From positions 1-32,249 of the forward strand of contig SHYQ01000008.1 of assembly GCA_009692765.1 (NCBI GenBank): a stretch of 32,249 nt of DNA, given 5' to 3'. The stretch comes from Dehalococcoidia bacterium (lineage in GTDB: Bacteria > Chloroflexota > Dehalococcoidia > UBA2979). Within the stretch, counting starts at the first letter, position 1. Each line of letters opens with the position of its first letter. This document shows, piece after piece, positions 1 to 10,437 of this stretch. The position numbers and the translations under genes are program-made. Under the pieces are notes generated by a model that saw nothing but the letters and a program-made list of their open reading frames with translations, did not search any database and was not told where the DNA came from.

Positions 1-453
1 GTGTACCACCTCGGACGGCCGGGGTCGGAGACGGACCCGGAGACGCTGCAGCGCCACGACCTCGGCCTCCAATCGATCCACGACGCCATCCTCCCCGCGC
101 TCGGCCACGCCGTCGTCGAGGTGGACGTGTCGCCGTACCAGCTCATGCGCATCGCCGAGGCGCTCCTCGGCGTCGTCAACGAACTCAAGCAGTACGCCAT
201 CGCCGACGGCCGCTCCGCCGTGCCGCGCTTCGCCGACACGCTGCACTGGCTCTACCCCGACACGAAGGATGACCCCGGCGTCGCGATGGACCTCGTGCAG
301 CACCCGGTGAAGCTCCACAACGCGCTCGGCTACGCCCTCGCGGACGCCACCCGCGACGTGGAGGCCGCCCGCGCCGCCCAGCAGCAGGCGCGGCAGGCGG
401 AGCGCGGCCCGTGGTGGCGGGCGTTCGCCCGGCTCCTCCGTCGAGGCCGCTGA
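1..453 (+). CDS. hypothetical protein, possibly 5'-truncated by the window edge
   Basis: 150-aa ORF opening at base 1 with GTG and ending TGA; no recognised domain. Confidence 0.5.
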   Translation: MYHLGRPGSETDPETLQRHDLGLQSIHDAILPALGHAVVEVDVSPYQLMRIAEALLGVVNELKQYAIADGRSAVPRFADTLHWLYPDTKDDPGVAMDLVQHPVKLHNALGYALADATRDVEAARAAQQQARQAERGPWWRAFARLLRRGR

Positions 454-558
454 CTCCCCTCTGCCTCCCCTACCGCCGTTCCCGCACACCCTCGACCCCC
501 GCAGGCGACCCTCGACGCAAGGCGCGGCGCGGCAGCCACGAACCGGGCGACCGCCCGC

Positions 559-588
559 TTGTGACTAGGCGCGGGGCGTGCTTATAGT
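559..588 (+). promoter_or_regulatory. sigma70-like promoter upstream of the ferredoxin gene
   Basis: TTGTGA (559-564), 18-nt spacer, TATAGT (583-588), about 48 nt before the ATG at 636. Confidence 0.55.
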
Positions 589-635
589 CGGGATTCGGTG
601 GGTGTGACCCGAACGAGCGCCTGAAGGGACCCGCG

Positions 636-923
<288 letters not shown>

Positions 924-945
924 CGCCCGCACGAGCGTGTGACGC

Positions 946-971
946 GAACGGCCGCCCTCGGGCGGCCGTTC
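946..971 (+). terminator. hairpin terminator downstream of ferredoxin
   Basis: GAACGGCCGCCC / GGGCGGCCGTTC inverted repeat just after the stop codon. Confidence 0.6.
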
Positions 972-999
972 TGCATCCTCGCCGGCGGGGAGGCGGAGC

Positions 1000-1590
1000 C
1001 CTCACCCCCGGCCCCTCTCCCGCTGCGCGGGAGAGGGGAGTCGGAAGGAGACGTGGGGGGCTGCGCCCCCCAAACCCCGGCGGAGGCGCGCGCAGCAGGC
1101 GCGCGCCGGAGCGGCCGGGAGTGGCCCCCCTTCCCCTCTTCCTGCGCGGGAGGGGGCAGAAGTAGGACGTGGGGGCTGCGCCCCCACACCCGGCGGGCGC
1201 ACGCGCGGTAGGCGCGCCGGAGCGGCCGACAGTGGGCCACCTGCCCCTCTTCCTACGCGGGAGGGGGCAATAAGTAGGACGTGGGGGCTCCGCCCCCCAC
1301 CCGGCGGACGCACGCGCGGCAGGCGCGCCGGAGCGGCCGGGAGTGGGCCACCCCCTGCCCCCTTCCTTGCGCTGGAAGGGGGTTGTTGTTTGTGGGGGCT
1401 GCGCCGCCACACCCCGGCGGAGGCACGCGCGGGAGGCGCGCGCCGGATCAGGGACCGCGCGCGCAGCGCCGCGGTAACCTCCCCCTTCCCGGAGGGAAGG
1501 GGGCCGGGGGATGGGCGATCCCTCCTCTGGTTCCGTCCCCCCTCCCTTCCAGGGAGGGGGCCGGGGGGAGGGTTCCCTCTTACCTCGACG
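1000..1590. repeat. mosaic hairpin repeat block A, including 4 tandem units of about 112 bp
   Basis: Units start at about 1053, 1169, 1281 and 1392 with GTGGGGGCTGCGCCCCC-type hairpins, then a GGCAGGCGCGCCGGAGCGGCCG-like segment and a CCCCTTCC/GGGAGGGGG hairpin; a perfect 12-bp-stem palindrome CCCCTCTCCCGC-TGC-GCGGGAGAGGGG lies at 1012-1038. Confidence 0.85.
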
Positions 1591-1598
1591 CCTCCACG

Positions 1599-2069
1599 CT
1601 ACGCCCTCGACGCCCGCGCGGCGCGCCGCTTCGCGATGAGCTCGCGCGCGCGCGGCACCTCGAGGGCCGCCGCGGCGTCGATGCTCCACGCGCGGTACTC
1701 GCCCTCGTGCTCCAGCGCGTAGCGCCAGTAGCGCCTCGGCAGGTGGCGCGCGTAGAGGCTCCACGTCTTCGCCCAGAACGCGCGCGTGTGCTGCGCGCGC
1801 GTCAGCCAGTGCGCCAGCTCGTGCAGCAGCACCATCGTCGCGTCGAACTGACGCCCGACCGACCACACCGTGATCGTCTCGTCCAGATCCCACTGGCCGC
1901 GGCTGAACTCGCCTCGACGCATCGCCACCCCGGCGACGCGCACCGTGGTGTTGCGCTCGACACGGCCGCGCGTGCGCCAGTCGACCACAGGGCCGCGCCG
2001 CCGTCCCTCGTCCTCGAGGATGCGCGCGACCAGGGCGGTCACCCAGAGCGGCGTCGCGACGCGGGCCAT
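1599..2069 (-). CDS. SprT-like zinc metalloprotease domain protein
   Basis: HELAHWLT (HExxH) motif in a 156-aa protein with SprT-like context. Confidence 0.75.
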   Translation of the reverse strand: MARVATPLWVTALVARILEDEGRRRGPVVDWRTRGRVERNTTVRVAGVAMRRGEFSRGQWDLDETITVWSVGRQFDATMVLLHELAHWLTRAQHTRAFWAKTWSLYARHLPRRYWRYALEHEGEYRAWSIDAAAALEVPRARELIAKRRAARASRA

Positions 2070-2102
2070 CGGGCGATCCTCGCGCGGCCTCGCAGGCCGG
2101 GG

Positions 2103-3491
2103 CTAGACCTCGATCTCGTCGAGCGACGGGACGCGCGGCTCGAGCGCGGCGAGGCGCCCCTGCAACGCGCCGATGAGGCCCGCGATCGGCACGCGGATCT
2201 GCGCCATCGTGTCGCGCTCGCGGATCGTGACGGCGTCGTCCGTCAGCGTCTCGAAGTCGACCGTCACGCACAGCGGCGTGCCGATCTCGTCCTGCCGCCG
2301 GTAGCGCCGCCCGATCGACTGCGCGTCGTCGTACTGCGTGCGGAACGTCGGGCGCAGCATCTCCCAGATGCGCCGCGCCGTCGGCTCCAGGGTGTCCTTC
2401 CGCGATAGCGGCAGGATCGCCACCGTGACGGGCGCGATCGCGGGGGCGAAGTGCATCACCACGCGCGAGTCCCCGCCGTCGAGGTGCTGCTCCTCGTACG
2501 CCTCGAGCATCAGCGTCAGCATGATGCGGTCGACGCCCGCCGCCGGCTCGACGACGTGCGGGACAAGGTGCTCGTTGGTATCCGGGTCGAAGTACGTCAG
2601 ACGCTTGCCGGAGTGCGTCGCGTGCTGCGTGAGGTCGTACGCGCCGCGGTGCGCGATCCCCTCCACCTCACCCCACCCCCACGGGTAGTGCACCTCGATG
2701 TCCGCGGTCGCCTTCGAGTAGTGCGACAGCTCGTCGGGCCGGTGGTCGCGCAGGCGCAGGTGCTGCGGGCGGATGCCGAGGCTGTAGTACCAGCGCAGCC
2801 GCTCCTTCTTCCAGTACGCGTGCGTCTCCAGCGATGTCGCGGGGTGGCAGAAGTACTCCATCTCCATCTGCTCGAACTCGCGCGTGCGGAAGATGAACTG
2901 CTTCACCGTGATCTCGTTGCGAAACGACTTGCCGATCTGCGCGACGCCGAAGGGCAGCCGCTTGCGCGTCGTCGTCTGCACGTTGTCGAAGTTGACGAAC
3001 ATGCCCTGCGCCGTCTCGGGGCGCATGAACGCGCGCCCGCTCTCGTCCGCGACGGGGCCCACGATCGTGCTGAGCATCATGTTGAACTTGCGCGGCTCGC
3101 TGAACTTGCCGACGGTGCCGCAGTTGGGGCAGGTGTTCGCCTCGACGTGGTCGGCGCGGAAGCGGCCCTGGCACGATAGGCACTCCACGAGGGGGTCCGT
3201 GAACTCGGCGACGTGGCCGGAGGCCACCCACACCGCCGGGTTCGTGATGATCGCAGCCTCCAGGCCGACGACATCGTCGCGCTCCTGCACCATGGCGCGC
3301 CACCAGCGGTCGCGGATGTTGCGCTTCAGCTCCACGCCCAGCGGCCCGTAGTCGTACGCCGCCGCGAAGCCGCCGTAGATCTCCGCCGAGGGGAAGACGA
3401 ACCCCCGCCGCTTCGCCAGCGACGTGATCGTCTCGAGGTCCGCCTGCATCTCGGAGGGCGGCCCGTCCTCGGGGATCTGCGCGTTCGTCAC
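2103..3491 (-). CDS. glyS: glycyl-tRNA synthetase
   Basis: Single-chain GlyRS: AAAYDYGPLGVELKRNI, FMRPETAQGMFVNF, FRNEITVKQFIFRTREFEQMEMEYF, ANTCPNCG zinc site. Confidence 0.96.
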   Translation of the reverse strand: MTNAQIPEDGPPSEMQADLETITSLAKRRGFVFPSAEIYGGFAAAYDYGPLGVELKRNIRDRWWRAMVQERDDVVGLEAAIITNPAVWVASGHVAEFTDPLVECLSCQGRFRADHVEANTCPNCGTVGKFSEPRKFNMMLSTIVGPVADESGRAFMRPETAQGMFVNFDNVQTTTRKRLPFGVAQIGKSFRNEITVKQFIFRTREFEQMEMEYFCHPATSLETHAYWKKERLRWYYSLGIRPQHLRLRDHRPDELSHYSKATADIEVHYPWGWGEVEGIAHRGAYDLTQHATHSGKRLTYFDPDTNEHLVPHVVEPAAGVDRIMLTLMLEAYEEQHLDGGDSRVVMHFAPAIAPVTVAILPLSRKDTLEPTARRIWEMLRPTFRTQYDDAQSIGRRYRRQDEIGTPLCVTVDFETLTDDAVTIRERDTMAQIRVPIAGLIGALQGRLAALEPRVPSLDEIEV

Positions 3492-3633
3492 GGGTAGTGC
3501 TCCTGCACGGGTGTTCCCGGAGTGGGTGTTCCGGAGGCCGAGCGTAACATCGGGTGATCGCGTGGTAAACGAAGCGCGGCCTGCGGTCGTGCTACCCTCG
3601 CGGCGGCACGCTCGGGCGACCGGGAGGTGGACG

Positions 3634-3753
3634 ATGCGGCTGCTTCTGGCGATGGCGATCGGCCTCGCGATCGGCGCTGGGGTGGCCGTCCTCGTCGCCT
3701 CGCGCCCGGCGCGGTCGCCGATCCACGGCGCAGACGAGGGAGGCGAGCGATGA
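3634..3753 (+). CDS. small single-pass membrane protein
   Basis: 39 aa, MRLLLAMAIGLAIGAGVAVLVASRPARS..., preceded by GGGAGG; stop overlaps the next start (ATGA). Confidence 0.55.
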   Translation: MRLLLAMAIGLAIGAGVAVLVASRPARSPIHGADEGGER

Positions 3754-4109
3754 CCACAGCGAGGCCGGCGCGCGAGGCGCCGACGAAGCTCGTCATGATG
3801 ATCGTGTCCGACACGGACGACGAGGCGCTCATGTACGCGCTGGTCCAGAGCGGCTACTCCGCCACGAAGGTCGGCTCCACCGGCGGATTCCTCCGCCGCG
3901 GCAGCGTCACGATCTACTGCGGCGTCGCAGCCGCGGAGGTCGACGCCGTGGTCGCCATGGTGCGCGAGATCTGCCGCGCCCGCCGCGAGTTCGTCCCGAT
4001 CCCGGCGGCCCTCGCCGAGGAGGGCGGCTTCACCGCCGAGCCGATCGAGGTGCGCACCGGCGGCGCGATCGTCTTCGTCCTCGACATCGACCGCTTCGAG
4101 CGGCTGTAG
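3750..4109 (+). CDS. DarA/DUF970-family cyclic-di-AMP receptor-like PII protein
   Basis: KLVMMIVSDTDDEALMYALVQSGYSATKVGSTGGFLRRGSVTIYCGV matches the family signature (STGGFL). Confidence 0.85.
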   Translation: MTTARPAREAPTKLVMMIVSDTDDEALMYALVQSGYSATKVGSTGGFLRRGSVTIYCGVAAAEVDAVVAMVREICRARREFVPIPAALAEEGGFTAEPIEVRTGGAIVFVLDIDRFERL

Positions 4110-4136
4110 CAGTGCAGCGCGAGCCTAGCCGGCAGC

Positions 4137-5393
4137 CTAGCCGGCGGCCTCGACCTCGACATCGCTGGTGAGCAGGCGCAACGCGTCCGGCAGGACATCC
4201 GTCGAGGTGGGGTCGAACTGCTGGCCGGCCCCGACCTGGAGCATCGCCACCGCCTCCGACGCGGAGAACGCGGGCCGGTAGGGCCGCTCCGCCCGCAGCG
4301 CCCAGTACGCGTCCGCCACCGCGAGGATGCGCGGCGGCAGCGGAAGCTCCTCGATCGTCAGCAGCGCGGGGTAGCCTCGCCCGTCCGGACGCTCGTGGTG
4401 GGCCCCGATCCAGGAGGCGACCTCGTCGAAGCCGGACGCGCCCTCGAGCATCGTGGCGCCGAGGGTCGGGTGGCGGCGCATCAACTCCATCTCGTCCACC
4501 GTGAGGATCGTCGGCTTGTCGGTGATCTGCCGCGGCACGCCCAGCTGGCCGATGTCGAGCAGGTAGCCGGCGATACCGATCGCGTCGCAGTAGGCAGGCG
4601 TGAGGCCCTGGCACACCGCGAGCTGGCGCGCGAGCGCGGCCACCCGCGCGGCCCGGCCGGGCTCACGCACGGCAGCGTCGATGATCTCGCCCATCGCCGC
4701 CGCGAGCTGGTCGACGCGGCGGCGCGACGGCCGTCCCTCCGCGACCCCCGCCTGTCCGAGCAGGCGCGGCAGATCCTCGTGCGAGAGCCCGAGCCACGTC
4801 GTGTCGTCGCGGAGCGTGGCGACCATCGCGGCAGCGATCTCCGGCCCCACGAGGGGCTCGATGTCCTTGATGCCCGCCGCCTGCAACTGCGCGCGCGCGC
4901 GCAGGGGGCTCGGCGCGCCGGCGGCGAACTCGCACGCCCAGTGCGCGGCGCCGACCAGCAGGCCCTCGATCGGCACGTCCGTGCCGGAGCGCCCGTCGGG
5001 GCGGCCCCGCCCGTCCCAGCGCTCGTGCGCGGCGCGGATGCCGTCGCTCACCGCCTCGTCGAGGCCGAAGCGGTCCGCCACCCACGCGCCGCCCCCCAGC
5101 GGGCCGCGCGTGGCGCGCACGGCGATGCCGGCGTCGTGCAACAGGCCGACGTAGATCACGCGGCGGCGCTCCTCCGGGCCGAAGCCGAGGCGCTCCGCGA
5201 CCGCCTGCGCAAGGTACGCCACCCGCGCGGCGTGCCCGCTCTCCTCCTGCTCAGCGAGGTCAAACCCGCCGCTGAGGTAGGCCAGGAGCTCCAGCCGGCG
5301 CACCGGCCGCAACACGGTATTCCGCGCGATCGAGGCGAGCTCGGTCACGGGTCCGCCGAGTTCGGCGACACTCACCGCGTCGTCCATGGCCAT
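4137..5393 (-). CDS. tandem HD / HD-GYP domain protein
   Basis: N-terminal half LLHDAGI...HERWDGRGRPDG; C-terminal half LLDIGQLGVP...MRRHP...HHERPDGRGYP. Confidence 0.85.
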   Translation of the reverse strand: MAMDDAVSVAELGGPVTELASIARNTVLRPVRRLELLAYLSGGFDLAEQEESGHAARVAYLAQAVAERLGFGPEERRRVIYVGLLHDAGIAVRATRGPLGGGAWVADRFGLDEAVSDGIRAAHERWDGRGRPDGRSGTDVPIEGLLVGAAHWACEFAAGAPSPLRARAQLQAAGIKDIEPLVGPEIAAAMVATLRDDTTWLGLSHEDLPRLLGQAGVAEGRPSRRRVDQLAAAMGEIIDAAVREPGRAARVAALARQLAVCQGLTPAYCDAIGIAGYLLDIGQLGVPRQITDKPTILTVDEMELMRRHPTLGATMLEGASGFDEVASWIGAHHERPDGRGYPALLTIEELPLPPRILAVADAYWALRAERPYRPAFSASEAVAMLQVGAGQQFDPTSTDVLPDALRLLTSDVEVEAAG

Positions 5394-5636
5394 CCCCCGC
5401 CCCGCATTACGCGGCCGGCACCCGGCGGGTGCGCGGAGGCAGGGTCCGGCCCCGCCTGCCTACATCTTCGGCAGGCGCTCGGAGAATCTGGAGGGAGGGT
5501 CTTCGACCCGTCTGTGGCTGCCGCTGCTCCACGCGCCCGTCTGGGGGGCCGGCTCCACGGGGCGGGCGGGCGATCCGAGGCCGCAGAGTGGGCGCGCTGC
5601 GATCACGCCGCGTGGCGGGGCGCGCGCCTCGCGCCA

Positions 5637-6104
5637 TCACTCCATCTGCATGTAGTCCTCGTACCCGGGGGGGATGTCCTTCGGGCGTTCGCGCGGCTCG
5701 TGCTTCGGTCCGATCTTGTCGAACGCGCTGTTGATGCGGTGCTCGAGGATGTGGCGCGGGTCGAGGCGCTCCAGCGGGTCCTCCCCGCCGTACGCCTTCT
5801 CGGCGGTCTCGCCGAAGGTGTTGTCGGAGCCGAGCAGGCCGTCGTACTCCTTGCCCATGCGCCGCGCCCAGCGCGCGTAGGAGCCCTCGTCCGTGCCGTC
5901 CAAGCGGCCGAGCTCCTGCTTGATGTCGATGGCTTCGAGGCGCTGCGCGGCCGTCTTCCGCCGCGCGAACATCGACACCGCCCGCTTGATCTCTTTGCTG
6001 CCGCACTCGGGGCAGGCCTTCGGGTCCACGGCGCGCGCCACTGAGCGGAAGAAGACCTCCACGCGTCGCTTGCACCCGGCGCAGTCGTACTGGTAGATAG
6101 GCAT
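5637..6104 (-). CDS. FmdB-family zinc ribbon protein
   Basis: MPIYQYDCAGCKRRVEVF...CPECGS; start at 6104 within the ORF track entry 5637..6116. Confidence 0.85.
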   Translation of the reverse strand: MPIYQYDCAGCKRRVEVFFRSVARAVDPKACPECGSKEIKRAVSMFARRKTAAQRLEAIDIKQELGRLDGTDEGSYARWARRMGKEYDGLLGSDNTFGETAEKAYGGEDPLERLDPRHILEHRINSAFDKIGPKHEPRERPKDIPPGYEDYMQME

Positions 6105-6125
6105 GGCGCGCAGCATACCTCGTTC

Positions 6126-6170
6126 TGGCAGCCCTGGGTTATGGCATCCCTGGGTTGTGGCAGCCCTGGA
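6126..6170. repeat. 16-bp tandem repeat, about 2.8 copies
   Basis: TGGCAGCCCTGGGTTA / TGGCATCCCTGGGTTG / TGGCAGCCCTGGA. Confidence 0.8.
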
Positions 6171-6273
6171 TCGATGCCCGACTGCCCCGCAGGGCCGGTC
6201 AGGCGAGCCACCGTCCCCATCCGTTATGTTGCGCGGCGACCGCCAGAGCGCCCCCGGCGCCCAGCCCTCGAGA

Positions 6274-6314
6274 CTCAGCCCCCGAGGCTCAGCCCCCGAG
6301 GCTCAGCCCTCGAC
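6274..6314. repeat. 14-bp tandem repeat overlapping the yraN stop codon
   Basis: CTCAGCCCCCGAGG x2 followed by CTCAGCCCTCGACG. Confidence 0.8.
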
Positions 6315-6674
6315 GGCGTTCTGGACGTGGTTCAACTGGCCGACCTCGCCGCCGACCGTGAGCTCGATCGCCACGAGGTCGATGCGCAGCGTCGTGGGCA
6401 GGTCGGGGTGGTCGGCGGAGTACGCCTCGGCGAGCTGGCGCAGCCGCGCGCCCTTCGCCGGCGAGACCGCAGAGACGGCGGCGCCCATCTTGCGCGACGT
6501 GCGCAGCTTCACCTCGACGAAGACGAGCGTGTCGCCGTGCAGCGCGACGAGGTCGATCTCGCCCTCGCGCCGCCGCACGTTCTTGTCGACGACCTCGTAG
6601 CCGTGCTGCTCGAGGTAGCGAGAGGCGATCCGCTCGCCTGCCGCGCCCAGCCGCTGGGACCGTTCGTTCACCAC
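6303..6674 (-). CDS. yraN: YraN/UPF0102-family endonuclease-like protein
   Basis: GAAGERIASRYLEQHGYEVVDKNVRRREGEIDLVALHGDTLVFVEVKLR; next to rnhB as is common. Confidence 0.92.
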   Translation of the reverse strand: MVNERSQRLGAAGERIASRYLEQHGYEVVDKNVRRREGEIDLVALHGDTLVFVEVKLRTSRKMGAAVSAVSPAKGARLRQLAEAYSADHPDLPTTLRIDLVAIELTVGGEVGQLNHVQNAVEG

Positions 6675-7321
6675 AGCACTGCCTCTCGGACCGGAGCGAA
6701 CGACAACCGGTGGATGTTCGAGTACCCCAGCCGCGCGAGCGCCTCGCGGTGCTCGGGCGTCGCGTACCCCTTGTGCGCCGCCAGGCCGTAGCCCGGGAAG
6801 ACGGCGTCGAGCGCTTCCATCATGTGGTCACGTGCCACCTTCGCCACGATGCTCGCCGCCGCGACGGAGACGCAGCGCGCGTCGGCGCCCACGACCGGCC
6901 GCTGCGGAATGCCGCCCTCGACGACCTCGCGCCCGTCAATGATCAGGGCGTCCGGGCGCACCGGCAAGGCGGCGACCGCGCGCTGCATGGCGAGCCGGGT
7001 GGCGCGAAGGATGTTGATCTGGTCCACCACCTGCGGCGAGACCGCCGCGACCGCCCAGGCGCACCGCAGACGGATCTCCGCGGCGAGCGCCTCCCGTTGG
7101 TGCTCCGTCAGCTGCTTCGAGTCCCGCAGCCGCCCGATCCAGGCTGCCCGCGGCACCGCGCCGCCCGGCGTCAGCGGCATCACCACCGCCGCCGCGACCA
7201 CGGGGCCGGCGAGGGGCCCGCGCCCCACCTCGTCCACGCCCGCGACGCGGGCGTAGCCCGCCCGCCAGAACGCGCGCTCCTCGCCCCAGCCGGGACGTGT
7301 GGGTCGCAGCAGACGCGCCAT
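6668..7321 (-). CDS. rnhB: ribonuclease HII
   Basis: GVDEVGRGPLAGPVVAAAVV, LRDSKQLTEHQREALA, AHKGYATPEHREAL; start at 7321 (the ORF track extension to 7495 runs into the repeat block); overlaps yraN by 7 nt. Confidence 0.94.
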   Translation of the reverse strand: MARLLRPTRPGWGEERAFWRAGYARVAGVDEVGRGPLAGPVVAAAVVMPLTPGGAVPRAAWIGRLRDSKQLTEHQREALAAEIRLRCAWAVAAVSPQVVDQINILRATRLAMQRAVAALPVRPDALIIDGREVVEGGIPQRPVVGADARCVSVAAASIVAKVARDHMMEALDAVFPGYGLAAHKGYATPEHREALARLGYSNIHRLSFAPVREAVLW

Positions 7322-7394
7322 GAGCCCCCATTCTACGCGGTCGCGCGGGCTACGGCTCAAACTGCCAGCGCAGCGCGCCACGAGGGCGGCGCGG

Positions 7395-7704
7395 AGGGGG
7401 ACCCTCACCCCCGGCCCCTCTCCCGCTTCGCGGGAGAGGGGAGACGGAAAGGGGTAGGGATGGCTGCGCCCCAACCCCCCGCAGGACGCGCACAACGGGC
7501 GCGCCCGCCGGGCGCGGCTTGGTGCGCCCTCACCCTGCCCTCTCCCACTGACGTGGGCGAGGGTTCTGATCTGCGTTCGAGGCGCGCCTGCCGCGCGCCG
7601 TTCCGCCGGGAGCGCGAAGGGCGCAGCCCCCTCGCATCACCCTGGTGCCTTCTCCTCACCTCTCCCGCTTCGCGGGAGAGGTGCCGGGGGTGAGGGTCCC
7701 CCTC
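7395..7704. repeat. 310-bp repeat element with inverted termini (block B)
   Basis: GAGGGGGACCCTCACCCCCGGC at 7395 is matched in reverse complement at the right end (to 7704); both ends carry the C(C/A)CCTCTCCCGC...GCGGGAGAGG hairpin. Confidence 0.85.
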
Positions 7705-7940
7705 GGCGCTGGCCAACACGGCGCTGGCGAACGTCGAGGGATCGACCGACGATAGGAGGGACGCGAACGCCCGATCCGGGGGCTTCCGCGCGCACGAGGC
7801 GGCCCCTGCCGCGGTGTACACTCGGATCACCCGAACGCACGAGGATCGAGGCACGCGGCGCCTCGCACCTCCCTGCATCGTCGAGGGCCGCGCGCGGCCT
7901 CGGCGCCCCCGACCGGACGGCCGGCCGAAAGCGAGCCCAG

Positions 7941-9920
<1,980 letters not shown>

Positions 9921-9941
9921 CTCGACGCGACGCAAACACAC

Positions 9942-9970
9942 CGAAACGCCCCGCTATGCGGGGCGTTTCG
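9942..9970 (+). terminator. terminator hairpin after ftsH
   Basis: Perfect 13-bp stem CGAAACGCCCCGC-TAT-GCGGGGCGTTTCG. Confidence 0.75.
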
Positions 9971-10004
9971 CTTGGGAGCGCGCGAGCGCCCGAGGACTGA
10001 CGGG

Positions 10005-10425
10005 GGCGGCCCCTCTCCCGGCCCCTCCCCTGCGCGGGGAGGGGGGTCAGCAAGGGGAGATCCCCCATCCCCCCGGCCCCCTTCCCTCCGGGAAGGGGGA
10101 GGTCGCCGCGGCGCTGCGCGCGTTCACCATCCCAGGCGCTCCCCACGCGTTCGTTCGCTGGCGTCTCGGCCCGCCTCCGCCGGGAGCGCGAGGGGCGCAG
10201 CCCGCTCGCATCTCTTGCTGCTTCCCTGGCGGGAAGGGGGCTTTCGGATCTCGGCGTGCGCCTGCCGCGCCCGCCTCCGCCGGGAGCGCGACGGGGCGCA
10301 GTCCGCTCGCATCTCTTGCTGCTTCTGACTCCCTCTCCTGCGAAGCGGGAGAGGGGCCGGGGGTGAGGGTTCTCCCTCCCGCGCAGGGAGGGGGGAGGGG
10401 GCCGCCGCGCTCAGTCGCGCGGGCA
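10005..10425. repeat. mosaic hairpin repeat block C with an internal 56-57 bp direct repeat
   Basis: GCCCGCCTCCGCCGGGAGCGCGA(C)GGGGCGCAG(C/T)CCGCTCGCATCTCTTGCTGCTTC at about 10169-10224 and 10269-10325, plus several CCCCTTCC/GGAAGGGG-type hairpins. Confidence 0.85.
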
Positions 10426-10437
10426 CCACTCGCGCCG

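Noticed and set aside
1053-1500. CRISPR-like array
   Set aside because: Period about 112 bp with the whole unit conserved, no unique spacers, hairpin modules throughout, and no cas genes in the window.
3492-3633. T-box riboswitch upstream of glyS
   Set aside because: Only a short direct repeat and an RBS are visible; I found no T-box consensus or specifier structure.
7389-7709. 5-bp target site duplication GGCGC around the 310-bp element
   Set aside because: Offset by one base on the left side and GGCGC is very common in this composition; not counted as evidence of transposition.
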